A stretch of DNA of 64,000 nucleotides from Streptosporangium canum (lineage in GTDB: Bacteria; Actinomycetota; Actinomycetes; Streptosporangiales; Streptosporangiaceae): the NCBI RefSeq assembly GCF_900113865.1, contig NZ_FOQY01000030.1:1-64000 (forward strand), given 5' to 3'. Under the pieces are notes generated by a model. The model saw only the letters and a list, made by a program, of their open reading frames with translations, searched no databases and was not told where the DNA came from. The translations under genes and the position numbers were made by a program. Below, one piece after another: positions 50,023 to 59,260 of this stretch; position 1 is the first letter of the stretch, and each line of letters starts with the position of its first letter.

Positions 50023-51225
50023 TCACGCGGCCCTCCCGCCGGGCCCACCGTACGGCGTGCTCCCGCCGTAGGGCAGCCGTGCCGACACCCCGAAGCCGCC
50101 CTCCGGCCGTCGCCCGGCCGCGAAGGACCCCCCGTACATGAGGACCCTCTCCCGTATCCCGGCCAGCCCGTGGCCCGGCTGCCCCGGCAGGACCCGGTGG
50201 CCCGGACCGTCGTCGGTCACCTCGATCCGCACCTCCCGCCCGTCCGCCTCGACCAGCACCCGGCAGCGCGCCGGCGCGGCGTGCCTGACCACGTTGGTCA
50301 GGGCCTCCTGCACGATCCGGTAGACCGACAGCCCGACGCCCTCCGGCAGCGCGGCCGCGGTGACGTCCAGCTCGACGCGGACGCCGGCCAGCGCCGCCCG
50401 GTCGGCCAGTCCGGGCAGGCCGGCGAGATCGGGAGCGGGGGAGAGGCCGGAGACCGTGTCCGGCTCCGTACCGGAGCGCATCACGCCCAGCAGGTGGCGC
50501 ATCTCGGTGAGCGCTCCCCGGCTGGTGGCCTCGATGACGCGCAACGCGTCCCTGGCCTCCTCCGGCCGGGCCTGCGCGACGTGGTTGGCGATTCCCGCCT
50601 TGACCGCGATGAGGCTCATGCTGTGCGCGACGACGTCGTGCATCTCGCGCGCGATGCGCAGGCGCTCCTCGGTGACCGCCCGGTCGGCGAGCTGCTCGGC
50701 CGAACGCGCCGCGTACGCGCGCCGCTCGCGCACGGCGCGGCCGACCGTCCAGGTGCCGCCGAGGAGCGCCACGCACGGCAGGAGGACGCCGAGGAGACGC
50801 AGCCACCAGCCGGGATCGGGGCTGCCCGCCACCGACAGCAGCACCACGGCGGCCGCGCTGCCCACGCCGATCGGGACCGTCGGCTCCCACCGGGGCCTGG
50901 GCCGGGTGAGCGCGACGAGGTAGAGCGCGAAGGCCGCCGCGGTGAACCCGTCGTGCACCAGGCCGAGGAACATCGACGCCAGGGACGCCCCGAAGGCGAG
51001 GACGAACATGGGCAGCGGCCACAGCCGCCGCAGGGCGAGCGCCGACCCGGTCACGGCCACCAGCAGGGACTGTGCCCACAGCGGCACCTCCGTGACGGGA
51101 CGCGCGGCCGCGAACGTCAGGAGCACGATCGCGTACGCCGCCCCGGCCAGAGCGTCGAGCGCGATGAGCTGACCGCGGCTCCACCGCCGGAGGAACAGCG
51201 AGCCGTCCACGTTGAGGTCGTCCAC
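50023..51225 (-). CDS. Sensor histidine kinase (HisKA_3/NarX type)
   Basis: 400 aa from the GTG at 51225; alternatives are an ATG at 51279 or the frame start at 51420, which overlaps the divergent ABC gene. Four to five transmembrane helices (about 20-160) come first. The phospho-acceptor His is in RIAREMHDVVAHSMSLIAVK, and the ATPase domain has the N-box EALTNVVRHA and the G-box GHGLAGIRERVLMYGG. It senses an unknown membrane or envelope signal and phosphorylates the response regulator encoded next to it. Confidence 0.9.
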   Translation of the reverse strand: MDDLNVDGSLFLRRWSRGQLIALDALAGAAYAIVLLTFAAARPVTEVPLWAQSLLVAVTGSALALRRLWPLPMFVLAFGASLASMFLGLVHDGFTAAAFALYLVALTRPRPRWEPTVPIGVGSAAAVVLLSVAGSPDPGWWLRLLGVLLPCVALLGGTWTVGRAVRERRAYAARSAEQLADRAVTEERLRIAREMHDVVAHSMSLIAVKAGIANHVAQARPEEARDALRVIEATSRGALTEMRHLLGVMRSGTEPDTVSGLSPAPDLAGLPGLADRAALAGVRVELDVTAAALPEGVGLSVYRIVQEALTNVVRHAAPARCRVLVEADGREVRIEVTDDGPGHRVLPGQPGHGLAGIRERVLMYGGSFAAGRRPEGGFGVSARLPYGGSTPYGGPGGRAA

Positions 51226-51394
51226 GCTGAGACGGTATCCGCCCGGGCTCCGGTCCGGCCTCCCCCCAGGGGACGTCATCCTCAGGTCTGACTTCTCCCC
51301 ATGGGACGGCCCCGCCGTCGGCCTCCGGTCCGACGGAGAAGTCCCGGCCGTGGTCCGACGCGCCGCCGGCCCGCCGTACGGAACCCTCGACGGC

Positions 51395-52336
51395 ATGATC
51401 GAAGTCAAGGAGCTGACCAAACGCTACGGCGCGGCCGTCGCGGTGGACGGGCTGTCGTTCCAGGTGACGCCGGGACTGGTGACCGGTTTCCTGGGGCCGA
51501 ACGGCGCGGGGAAGTCCACCACAATGCGCGTCCTGCTCGGCCTGGACGCCCCCTCCTCGGGCGAGGGACTCGTCAACGGCCGCCGCTACGCCACGATCCG
51601 GCATCCGATGCACGAGGTCGGCGCACTGCTCGACGCCAACGCCGTGCACGGCGGCCGCAGCGCCTTCGACCATCTGCGCTGCCTGGCACGGAGCAACCGC
51701 ATCGGCGCGCGGCGGGTGGCGGAGGTGCTGGAGCAGGTGGGCCTGGCCGGGGTCGCCCGCAAGCGGGCCGGCGGATTCTCCCTCGGCATGCGGCAGCGGC
51801 TGGGGATCGCCGCGGCGCTGCTGGGCGATCCGGGCGTGCTGATGTTCGACGAGCCGGTCAACGGCCTGGACCCGGAGGGCGTGCGGTGGATCCGCCACCT
51901 GATGCGCTCGCTGGCCGCGGAGGGACGCACGGTCCTGCTCTCCAGCCATCTGATGAGCGAGATGGCGCTCACCGCCGACCGTCTCGTCGTCGTCGGGCGC
52001 GGCCGGCTGATCACCGAGACCTCGGTCCAGGACCTGGCCGACCGCTTCGAGCGGGGTGTGCTGGTCCGCTCCCCGCGCGCGGCGGAGCTGACCGCCGTAC
52101 TCGAGGCCGCCGGGGCGACGGTCCTGGCGGAACCGGACGGCGGGCTGGCCGTGAAGGGACTGGAGGTGGCGGAGATCGGCGACCTGGCCGCCGGGCACGG
52201 GCTCGCGGTGCACGAGGTGACGCCGCGCAGCGCCTCCCTGGAAGAGGCGTACATGGAGCTCACCGGCGACAGCGTCGAGTATCGGGCGGCCGGGGGCTCC
52301 GGTGCCGGCGGCGACCGGCAGGGGACCGGGCGATGA
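51395..52336 (+). CDS. ABC exporter ATPase (drug/ECF-B type)
   Basis: 313 aa from the ATG at 51395. Walker A GPNGAGKST is near 38-46, the signature is SLGMRQRLGIAAAL and Walker B VLMFDEPVNGLDPEG. A C-terminal regulatory part follows. The two permeases downstream have ATGA overlaps, so the three form one exporter operon, divergent from the two-component system. Arrangement and sequence type match bacteriocin/antibiotic export or resistance transporters (inference). Confidence 0.92.
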   Translation: MIEVKELTKRYGAAVAVDGLSFQVTPGLVTGFLGPNGAGKSTTMRVLLGLDAPSSGEGLVNGRRYATIRHPMHEVGALLDANAVHGGRSAFDHLRCLARSNRIGARRVAEVLEQVGLAGVARKRAGGFSLGMRQRLGIAAALLGDPGVLMFDEPVNGLDPEGVRWIRHLMRSLAAEGRTVLLSSHLMSEMALTADRLVVVGRGRLITETSVQDLADRFERGVLVRSPRAAELTAVLEAAGATVLAEPDGGLAVKGLEVAEIGDLAAGHGLAVHEVTPRSASLEEAYMELTGDSVEYRAAGGSGAGGDRQGTGR

Positions 52337-53130
52337 CCGACGTGCTGGCCTCGGAATGGCTGAAACTCCGCTCCGCCCGCTCCACCTGGTACATCCTCGG
52401 CGTCGTCGTGGCCTTCGTCCTGCTCATGGCCGGGTTCGCCTTCTACGTGGTGAGCCTGTGGGAGGGCATGCCGCCCGAGCGACGGGCCGGGCTGCGGGCC
52501 GCGCAGCCGGAGCAGGTCGTCCTGCTGCCCCTGCAGATCTGCGCGGCGGTGCTCGGCGTCCTCACGATCACCTCGGAGTACGCCACCGGCATGATCCGTT
52601 CCAGCTTCGTGGCGGTGCCGCGGCGCGGCGCGGTGCTGGCGGCGAAGGCCGCGGTCGTCGCCGCCGCCACTCTCGTCGTCGGGCAGGCGAGCGTGTTCGT
52701 GACGTTCTTCGCCAGTCGGGCGATCGCCGGGGACCGCCCCATCCGGGACTTCGCGCCGACGCTGATCGGAGAGCTCCCCAAAATGCTGGCCACGGGGCTG
52801 TCGCCGATGGTGCTGGCCCTGGTCGGGCTCGGCCTGGGCGCCGTCCTGCGCTCCACGGCGGGGACCGTCGCCTCCGTCGTGGCACTGCTGTATGTGGTCC
52901 CGAGGTTCGCGGTCGCGCTGCCCGACCCGTGGAACGCCCGGGTCGGATCGGTCCTGCCGGAGGACCTGACCCGGCAGCTCGCGGGCGAGGCCCCGATGGC
53001 GGTCGACCTGGGGAGTTCGGACAGCGCCATCGGCCTGTCCCCGCCGATGGCGCTGGCGGTCATGGCCCTGTACGTCGTCGTCGCGCTCGGTGCGGCGGCC
53101 GCCGTACTCGGCAGGAGGGACGTCCGATGA
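52333..53130 (+). CDS. ABC exporter permease, copy 1
   Basis: 265 aa with six transmembrane helices; starts MTDVLASEWLKLRSARSTWY and contains the loop TSEYATGMIRSSFVAVPRRG typical of ABC-2 permeases of this family. It overlaps the ATPase gene by 4 nt and the second permease by 4 nt. It is about half identical to copy 2 and very close at the N-terminus, so the pair arose by tandem duplication. Confidence 0.9.
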   Translation: MTDVLASEWLKLRSARSTWYILGVVVAFVLLMAGFAFYVVSLWEGMPPERRAGLRAAQPEQVVLLPLQICAAVLGVLTITSEYATGMIRSSFVAVPRRGAVLAAKAAVVAAATLVVGQASVFVTFFASRAIAGDRPIRDFAPTLIGELPKMLATGLSPMVLALVGLGLGAVLRSTAGTVASVVALLYVVPRFAVALPDPWNARVGSVLPEDLTRQLAGEAPMAVDLGSSDSAIGLSPPMALAVMALYVVVALGAAAAVLGRRDVR

Positions 53131-53897
53131 CCGACGTCCTCGCGTCCGAGTGGCTGAAGCTCCGCTCCGTCCGCTCCACCTGGTACATCCTCGGCCTGGT
53201 CGCCCTCGCCGTGCCCCTCGTCGCCTTCCTGACGCTGCAGGGGGTGAACGGCTGGGACGGCCTGCCGCCCGGGCGCCGGGCGCGATTCCAGGCTCCGCCC
53301 ATGGAACAGGTCCTCCTGCCGCTCGTCCAGCTCTGCATGGGGGTCCTCGCCGTGCTGGCGATCGCCTCGGAGTACGCCACCGGCATGATCCGCACCACCC
53401 TGGCGGCCGTGCCGCGCCGCCGGACGGTGCTCGGGGGGAAGGCGGTGATCACCGCCGGGATCGCCCTTCTCGGCGGCCTGCTCTTCCTGTTCGGGGCGTT
53501 CGCCGTCAGCCGGGCGATCGTCGGCGACCGGCCGATGAGCCCCGGCTACACGACCCCGCCGGAGGCGGAGGTCCCGATGCTGCTGGCCTCCGGCCTGTCG
53601 GTGGCGGTGGTCGCACTGGTCGGCCTGGGCCTGGGCGCGGTCACGCGCTCCGCCGCCGGGGCGATCGTCGCCGTCAGCGGGCTGCTGTTCGTGCTCCCCG
53701 TGCTCGCCGGCCTCCTCCCCGGTCCCTGGAGCGGCCGGGTCGGCTCGGTGCTGCCGACCAACCTCGCGGGGCAGCTCGTGGACCATCCGTCCGCCGTGGG
53801 AGACCTGCCGCCGCTCGGGGCGCTGGGCCTGCTGGTGGCGTACGCGGTCGCCGCCCTGGGCGCGGGAACCGCCGTGCTGGCCCGTCGGGACGCGTGA
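53127..53897 (+). CDS. ABC exporter permease, copy 2
   Basis: 256 aa, six transmembrane helices. The N-terminus MTDVLASEWLKLRSVRSTWY differs from copy 1 at a single position over 20 residues, and ASEYATGMIRTTLAAVPRRR is the equivalent of its central loop; the helices are more diverged. Coupled to copy 1 by an ATGA overlap. The two permeases probably form a heterodimer with the single ATPase. Confidence 0.9.
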   Translation: MTDVLASEWLKLRSVRSTWYILGLVALAVPLVAFLTLQGVNGWDGLPPGRRARFQAPPMEQVLLPLVQLCMGVLAVLAIASEYATGMIRTTLAAVPRRRTVLGGKAVITAGIALLGGLLFLFGAFAVSRAIVGDRPMSPGYTTPPEAEVPMLLASGLSVAVVALVGLGLGAVTRSAAGAIVAVSGLLFVLPVLAGLLPGPWSGRVGSVLPTNLAGQLVDHPSAVGDLPPLGALGLLVAYAVAALGAGTAVLARRDA

Positions 53898-54045
53898 GAG
53901 GTGGACATCCCGTTCCGGCGCCGAGCCGCAGGAGCGGGCGGTCGCGGCCGTGCACACCCCCGGCGCGGCCGGGGCGTTCGCGTGCCGTACGGAGGAGCCG
54001 CGGCGAGGGCAGCCGGAGTCAGGCGTGCGCCGTGGGACGGCGTGG

Positions 54046-54612
54046 TCACCGGGGGCTCTCTCCGGGGTGCGGGTAGTAGGTGATCAGACCTCGGCCGATC
54101 CGCCAGGCGCTGCCGTCCGCCGCCACCCCGCGCATGCCCTCCAGCGTGGCCGGCCCGGCCAGTTCCACGACCCGCACGTCGCCCAGGCAGGCGAATCCGT
54201 AGGTGCGCCGCGGCTCCCAGCCGGTGCTGTGCCGCAGCCGGCGGCTCATCTGCGCCCACCCGAGCGCGGTGCCGGCCACCACCCACGCGTCGGGGTCGCC
54301 GGCGGCGAACCGCCGCGCCGGGCGCAGCCAGGACGCGGCCTCCTCGGGCCAGTCGACGATCGCCGGCACGGTCCCGCCCGCGCCCTCCCAGCTCCGGACG
54401 AACGCCTGCGCCGCCGCCCGGGAGGCGTCGTCGCGGCCGTGGCCGACGGTGACCGTCTCGACCCGCGGCCGGGCCGCGGTCAGCAGGTCCAGCAGCGCCG
54501 CCGTCTCGGCGGGGGTGTGCCCGGCGGCTCGTCCCGGAGCGACGGCTCCCGCGACGGCGCCCCGGCGGATCAGCGGTGAACCCGATCGGTCGGCTCTTCC
54601 GGTGACGGTCAT
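54046..54612 (-). CDS. Unrecognised protein with a periplasmic-binding-like fold
   Basis: 188 aa from the ATG at 54612 (GGGAG 8 nt upstream). Predicted alternating strands and helices (TAARPRVETVTVGHGRDD, PDAWVVAGTALGWAQM, RTYGFACLGDVRVVELAG) suggest an alpha/beta Rossmann-like or type 1 periplasmic-binding fold, but there is no signal peptide and no family I can name. It lies 54 nt downstream of the broken oxygenase gene on the same strand, so they may have formed an operon. Confidence 0.5.
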   Translation of the reverse strand: MTVTGRADRSGSPLIRRGAVAGAVAPGRAAGHTPAETAALLDLLTAARPRVETVTVGHGRDDASRAAAQAFVRSWEGAGGTVPAIVDWPEEAASWLRPARRFAAGDPDAWVVAGTALGWAQMSRRLRHSTGWEPRRTYGFACLGDVRVVELAGPATLEGMRGVAADGSAWRIGRGLITYYPHPGESPR

Positions 54613-54666
54613 GTCGTGTGCTCCCTGTCGATCTTCCAGGCGGCGTATCCGCACGGCCGTCCCTCT

Positions 54667-55428
54667 TCAGGCCGCGTCGTGGAAGACCAGGCCCAGGGTG
54701 TGACGGATGCCCGAGCGGACGGTGCTGACGCCGTGGCGGACCGGGGCGGCTGACCAGCCGCGCGCCGACTCCACGGGACGGTCACGGGTGGTGAAGACCA
54801 GCCCGTGGCCCTGCCGGAGCAGGGTCGAGGTGCCCCGGGACTGGGCGCGGGGCCGCTGCTCGACCATCAGGAACTCCCCGCCGGTGTGGTCGACGCCGGG
54901 CTCGTCCAGGCCGATGACGACCTGCAGGGGGAAGACGAGGTCTCCGTACAGGTCGCGGTGGAGCGCGTTCCAGTCGCCCTACCGGTAGCGCAGCAGGATC
55001 GGCGTCGGCTTGGTCTGACCGGCCGCGTGGCACATCTCCAGCCACTCGTCCAGGGTGTCGGGCCACGGCGCGCTCCTGCCGAGCTTGGCGGCCCAGTCGC
55101 GGGCGATGGGCAGCAGACGCGGATAGAACGCCTGCCTCAGTTGCCGCACGGGTTCGGGGAACGGGCTGTCGAAGTAGCGGTACTGCCCGGATCCGAACCG
55201 GTAACGGGCCATGTCGACGGTCGAGCGGAAGCGCCAGGTCTCCTCGTACAGCGCGGAGAGCTCCGCGCACTCGGCGGGGCCGAGGAGCCGCGGGGTCAGG
55301 GCGCAGCCGTGGGCGTTGACCTCGTCCGTCACGCCGGACCAGTCGACCTGGCCGACCCGGGCGGCGAGGTCGGCCTCGTTGGCCGCCGCGGCCACCGTGC
55401 CGCCGGTCTGCCGGGATGGGGTGTTCAT
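54667..55428 (-). pseudogene. 2OG-Fe(II) oxygenase interrupted by one in-frame amber stop
   Basis: The frame runs 253 codons from an ATG at 55428 but has TAG at codon 150 (54979-54981), after ILLRYR. Reading through it restores a normal oxygenase: GDWNALHRDLYGD with Fe ligands H157 and D159, then RHGVSTVRSGIRHTLGLVF with the third ligand H232 and the 2-oxoglutarate arginine near R242. The upstream part ends just before the iron-binding core, so the truncated product cannot be active. Spacing is kept, so this looks like a point mutation (for example from CAG or GAG) or a sequencing error, not a frameshift. Confidence 0.85.
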
Positions 55429-55665
55429 GAGTGGCCTCGAGCCCTTCGGAGAGGTTGTCGTCTCACCTGGTAAACGTCCCGGGGCGGCCGGATGTGAGGT
55501 CCCGATCCCAGAAAGGCCGAGAACACGGTCACTTCTTGGGCCCGGCCCGGTACGCGGCCGAGGCCGGCGGCGGGACCCGGACGCGGCGGGCGGCCGGAGG
55601 AGTCGCCAGGGTTTGAGCCGGGCGCCTTGTATCGCAAGCCAGTTATCCGCGTTTGCAATTATCGC

Positions 55666-55688
55666 GCGCCGACAACTATTGTCGGCGC
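55666..55688. promoter_or_regulatory. Inverted repeat overlapping the promoter of the MFS efflux gene
   Basis: Perfect 10-bp arms GCGCCGACAA and TTGTCGGCGC around CTA. TTGCAA (55653-55658) and TATTGT (55677-55682) with an 18-nt spacer form a plausible promoter whose -10 is covered by the repeat. The regulator is not encoded next door. Confidence 0.5.
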
Positions 55689-55718
55689 TTGTACTCGTCG
55701 CACGTAACTGGAGGGTTC

Positions 55719-56903
55719 ATGCCTCTCGCCTTGCTCGCGCTGGCCATCGGTGCCTTCGGCATCGGTACCACGGAGTTCGTCATCGCGGGCCTGCTCCCCG
55801 AGGTCGCCCGCGACTTCGGCGTCTCCATTCCCACGGCCGGCTACCTCATCTCCGGCTACGCGCTCGGCGTCGCGGCGGGCGCCGCGCCGATGACCGTCCT
55901 CGGCACACGCATGCGGCGCAAGCATCTGCTCCTCGCCCTCATGGTGATCTTCATCCTGGGTAACGTGCTGTCCGCGCTGGCGCCCACCTACGGACTGATG
56001 ATGACCGGCCGTATCGTGGCCTCCTTCACTCACGGCGCCTTCTTCGGCGTCGGCGCGATCTTGGCCGGCGACCTGGTCGCCCCGGGCAGGCGGGCCAGCG
56101 CCATCGCCCTGATGTTCACCGGCCTCACCCTCGCCAACGTGCTCGGCGTGCCGATGGGCACTTTCATCGGCCAGGCCTTCGGCTGGCGTGTCACGTTCTG
56201 GGTCGTGGCCGGTCTCGGTGTCGTCGGCCTTCTCGGCATCGCCGCGCTCGTGCCCGCCCAGCCGCGCCCCACGGGCACCGACATCGGCGCCGAGCTGGCC
56301 GTGTTCCGCAACCCGCAGGTGTGGCTGGCCATCGCGATGACCGTTCTCGGGTTCGGCGGCGTCTTCGCCTCCTTCACCTACATCGCGCCGATGATGACCG
56401 AGGTCGCCGGGTTCTCCGAGGGGGCGGTCAGCTGGCTGCTGGTGCTCTTCGGCATCGGGCTCGTGATCGGCAACCTGCTCGGCGGGCGCCTCGCCGACCG
56501 CGCCCTGATGCCCAGCCTCTACGCCCTGCTGGCCGGCCTCGCGCTCGTGCTCGCCGTCTTCACCTTCACCTCCCGCGCCCAGATCCCCGCCGCGATCACG
56601 GTGTTCCTGCTCGGCGCGTTCGGTTTCGCGACCGTCCCGCCCCTGCAGAAGCGGGTCCTCGACAACGCGGCGGCGGCTCCGACGCTGGCCTCCGCCGTCA
56701 ACATCGGCGCGTTCAACCTCGGCAACGCCCTGGCCGCCTGGCTCGGCGGCCTGGTCATCACCGCCGGTCTCGGTTACACCGCGCCCAACTGGGTCGGCGC
56801 GCTGCTCGCCGCCGCCGCCCTCGCCCTGGCGGCCCTCTCCGGGCTGCTCGAACGCCGTACGGTGACGGCCGCCGCCCCCCGGTCCGAGATGCAGCCGGTC
56901 TGA
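55719..56903 (+). CDS. MFS transporter, AraJ/Cmx-like efflux pump
   Basis: 394 aa from the ATG at 55719 with TGGAGGG upstream. Twelve transmembrane helices; the first contains IGAFGIGTTEFVIAGLLPEV, the signature of the arabinose/chloramphenicol efflux (DHA1) branch, and motif A is GTRMRRKHLL. It probably exports a small hydrophobic compound; the substrate cannot be told. Possible repression through the inverted repeat upstream. Confidence 0.9.
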   Translation: MPLALLALAIGAFGIGTTEFVIAGLLPEVARDFGVSIPTAGYLISGYALGVAAGAAPMTVLGTRMRRKHLLLALMVIFILGNVLSALAPTYGLMMTGRIVASFTHGAFFGVGAILAGDLVAPGRRASAIALMFTGLTLANVLGVPMGTFIGQAFGWRVTFWVVAGLGVVGLLGIAALVPAQPRPTGTDIGAELAVFRNPQVWLAIAMTVLGFGGVFASFTYIAPMMTEVAGFSEGAVSWLLVLFGIGLVIGNLLGGRLADRALMPSLYALLAGLALVLAVFTFTSRAQIPAAITVFLLGAFGFATVPPLQKRVLDNAAAAPTLASAVNIGAFNLGNALAAWLGGLVITAGLGYTAPNWVGALLAAAALALAALSGLLERRTVTAAAPRSEMQPV

Positions 56904-57110
56904 CCGCCCCCCGGCCGGGAGGCCATCGCGGCGACCTCCCCGGTTCGGCGCGCAATCCGTTTGTCCGGCGCCGGCCCACTCTGGAAGCATGTTCCGTCCG
57001 CCGGAACGGCAGGCGGCCGAGCCGGTGGCGGGCGGTCAAGGTGCCGGCCGCCGGTCGAGACGACGGCCGGTGGCCAAGACGCCGGTCGGCGGTCGTGGGA
57101 CAGGGGGCGC

Positions 57111-58622
57111 ATGAACAAGGCGACGGCGGGCGAGATCGTGGCGACGACGGGCGGGCGGGTCCGGGGCAGGAGGGTCGCCGGCGGTGTCCGCGCCACGCTC
57201 GGAATCCCCTACGCGGCCCCTCCCTTCGGCGCCGGCCGGTTCCGGGAACCGCGACCCGCGTCGGCCTGGGGCGGTGTGCGGGACTGCGACCGGTTCGGTC
57301 CCGTCGCGCCGCAGTCGGCGCATCTGCCCGGGGCTCCGGCGTGGTCCCCAGACCAGGACGACACGCTGAGCGTGAACGTGTGGGCCCCCGAACGGGCCGC
57401 GGGTCCGCTCCCCGTCCTCTTCTGGATTCACGGTGGCGCCTACACCTTCGGCTCCTCGGCGCAGCCCGAATACGACGGCGCCGAACTGGCCCGCGCCGGG
57501 CTGGTGGTGGTGACCTGCAACTACCGGCTGGGGTTCGAGGGGTTCGGCCACGTGCCCGGTCTCCCCGCCAACCGGGGCCTGTTCGACCAGGTCGCCGCGC
57601 TGCGCTGGGTCCGCGACAACATCGCGGGCTTCGGCGGCGATCCCGGGAACGTCACCGTGGCCGGGCAGTCCGCCGGGGCGGGCTCGGTCGCCTGCCTGCT
57701 GACCATGGACCGGTCACGTGGGCTGTTCCGGCGCGCCATCGCCCACAGCGTGCCCGACGCCTACTATCCGCCCGGCCTCGCCGCGGGCCTGACCCGGATG
57801 GTGGCGGCGGCCGCCGGGGTCCCCGCCACCGCGGGCGGGCTGCTCTCCGCCGCCCCGCATGCTCTGGTCGCCGCCTCCGACCGGGTGGTCCAGGACTACC
57901 GCGCCGACCCGGCCTCCGGCCCGCTGCACTACGACACGGTGATCTACGGGCCGGTTCTCGACGGGGACGTGCTCGCCACGGATCCGCTGTCCGCGCTCTC
58001 CGCGGGCACCGTACGGGAGGTGGACCTGCTGCTCTGCCACACCACGCAGGAGTCCTGGCTGATGCACCGGACGGGGAGCATGCCCCCGGTCACCGACGAG
58101 GAGGGGCTGGCCCGCTTCGCGGCGGACTTCGGCCTGCCCGACGCCCTGGTGGCGGGCTACCGCGCGCTGCTGCCGGACGCGCCGGTGCTGGAGGTCTACC
58201 TCGCCATGGCCGGAGACGCGGTCTTCGCCGAGCACACCGCCGGGCTGGCGCGGGCCCACGCCCGCGCGGGCGGGCGGGCCTTCCTGTCCCGCTTCGCCCG
58301 CCGCCGCACCTCCCCGGACGGCGGTACGGCGCGGCCGTGGCACGCCGCGGACGTTCCGTTCGCTTTCGGCAACCTGGACGCCGTCGGCGTGGACTTCCTG
58401 ATCGGCGGCGTCCCCGACGGACAGGACCGCGCGCTGTCCCGGCGGATGGTGCGCGCCTGGGCGGACTTCTGCGCGACCGGCGACCCCGGCTGGCCCCGGC
58501 TCACCGCGGCCTCCGCCCCGGTGCGGTCCTGGGGAGTGCCGGAGGACCGGGTGGCCGACGACGACGCCACCGCCGTCCACGCCCTGTGGCGCGGGGTGGT
58601 CCCCTCCCGGCTGCGGCTCTAA
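57111..58622 (+). CDS. Carboxylesterase (type B esterase/lipase family)
   Basis: 503 aa, the usual size. The oxyanion segment FWIHGGAYTFGSS and the nucleophile elbow GQSAGAGS, with S187, are intact; LGIPYAAPPFGAGRF near the N-terminus is typical. No signal peptide is visible, so the enzyme is probably cytoplasmic. It hydrolyses carboxylic esters; the natural substrate is unknown. Confidence 0.92.
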   Translation: MNKATAGEIVATTGGRVRGRRVAGGVRATLGIPYAAPPFGAGRFREPRPASAWGGVRDCDRFGPVAPQSAHLPGAPAWSPDQDDTLSVNVWAPERAAGPLPVLFWIHGGAYTFGSSAQPEYDGAELARAGLVVVTCNYRLGFEGFGHVPGLPANRGLFDQVAALRWVRDNIAGFGGDPGNVTVAGQSAGAGSVACLLTMDRSRGLFRRAIAHSVPDAYYPPGLAAGLTRMVAAAAGVPATAGGLLSAAPHALVAASDRVVQDYRADPASGPLHYDTVIYGPVLDGDVLATDPLSALSAGTVREVDLLLCHTTQESWLMHRTGSMPPVTDEEGLARFAADFGLPDALVAGYRALLPDAPVLEVYLAMAGDAVFAEHTAGLARAHARAGGRAFLSRFARRRTSPDGGTARPWHAADVPFAFGNLDAVGVDFLIGGVPDGQDRALSRRMVRAWADFCATGDPGWPRLTAASAPVRSWGVPEDRVADDDATAVHALWRGVVPSRLRL

Positions 58623-58727
58623 AGGGGTATTTGATCCATGCTCGTCGCCTCCGAGCGCGTCCTCGGCTCGGAGCCCAGCCCGCCCAGGTGATCGCGTAGA
58701 TCCAGTACGCCCTGTACCTGCGCGCCC

Positions 58728-59201
58728 TTAGTCCACGTCGACGTCGTCGAGGAATCGGAGGAGGTGCGAGAGCACTCGGATGCAGGTGGCGATCTCGGTG
58801 TCGGTCAGGTCGCCGCCGGCCTGGCGCAGCACCGTGCGCTCGCGGTCGACCACGGCGGTGATGGCGGCCCGCCCCTCCTCGGTCAGCCGGATGAGCGAGG
58901 ACCTCTTGTGCATCGGGTTGGGGACGGACTCGACCAGGTGTCGCGCGGCCGCGTCGTTGATCATGCGCTGCACGAACTGGCGGCTCAACGCCTGGGCCCG
59001 ACCCATCTGAGGGACGGTCATGGATCCGTGCTCGCGGAGCATGTTGAGCACGGCCCGCACCCCGACCGACAACCCCTCGATGGGCGCGTCCTGCTCCACC
59101 TTGCGCTGGGCGCGCCGGTACAGCGGCCCCACCAGGTCGAACACTTCGGTGAGGCGGTCGGCCGGCTCTCCGGACGCCGGGTCATGATCTGTCTCGCTCA
59201 C
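58728..59201 (-). CDS. MarR-family regulator of the divergent alpha/beta hydrolase
   Basis: 157 aa from a GTG. The winged-helix core is VGVRAVLNMLREHGSMTVPQMGRAQALSRQFVQRMINDAAARHLVE (quoted in part), with the wing NPMHKRSSLIRLTEEG. Its start is 10 nt from the first of two matching operators that fill the short gap to the divergent hydrolase gene, so it should regulate both. Confidence 0.9.
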   Translation of the reverse strand: MSETDHDPASGEPADRLTEVFDLVGPLYRRAQRKVEQDAPIEGLSVGVRAVLNMLREHGSMTVPQMGRAQALSRQFVQRMINDAAARHLVESVPNPMHKRSSLIRLTEEGRAAITAVVDRERTVLRQAGGDLTDTEIATCIRVLSHLLRFLDDVDVD

Positions 59202-59210
59202 CTCCCCATC

Positions 59211-59260
59211 ATGACACCTGGGTTGTCATCATGGGGCAATAATGACACCTTGGTTGTCAT
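59211..59260. promoter_or_regulatory. Two direct copies of a MarR operator
   Basis: ATGACACCTGGGTTGTCAT (59211-59229) and ATGACACCTTGGTTGTCAT (59242-59260) differ at one base. Each is a near-perfect inverted repeat, and the copies are 31 bp apart, about three helical turns. The second covers the ATG of the hydrolase gene, so that transcript is probably leaderless or starts within the operator. Confidence 0.75.

Noticed and set aside
54979..54981. TAG decoded as pyrrolysine in the oxygenase
   Set aside because: No pylT/pylBCDS-like genes or features are visible, and actinomycetes of this type use TAG as an ordinary stop; mutation or error is simpler.
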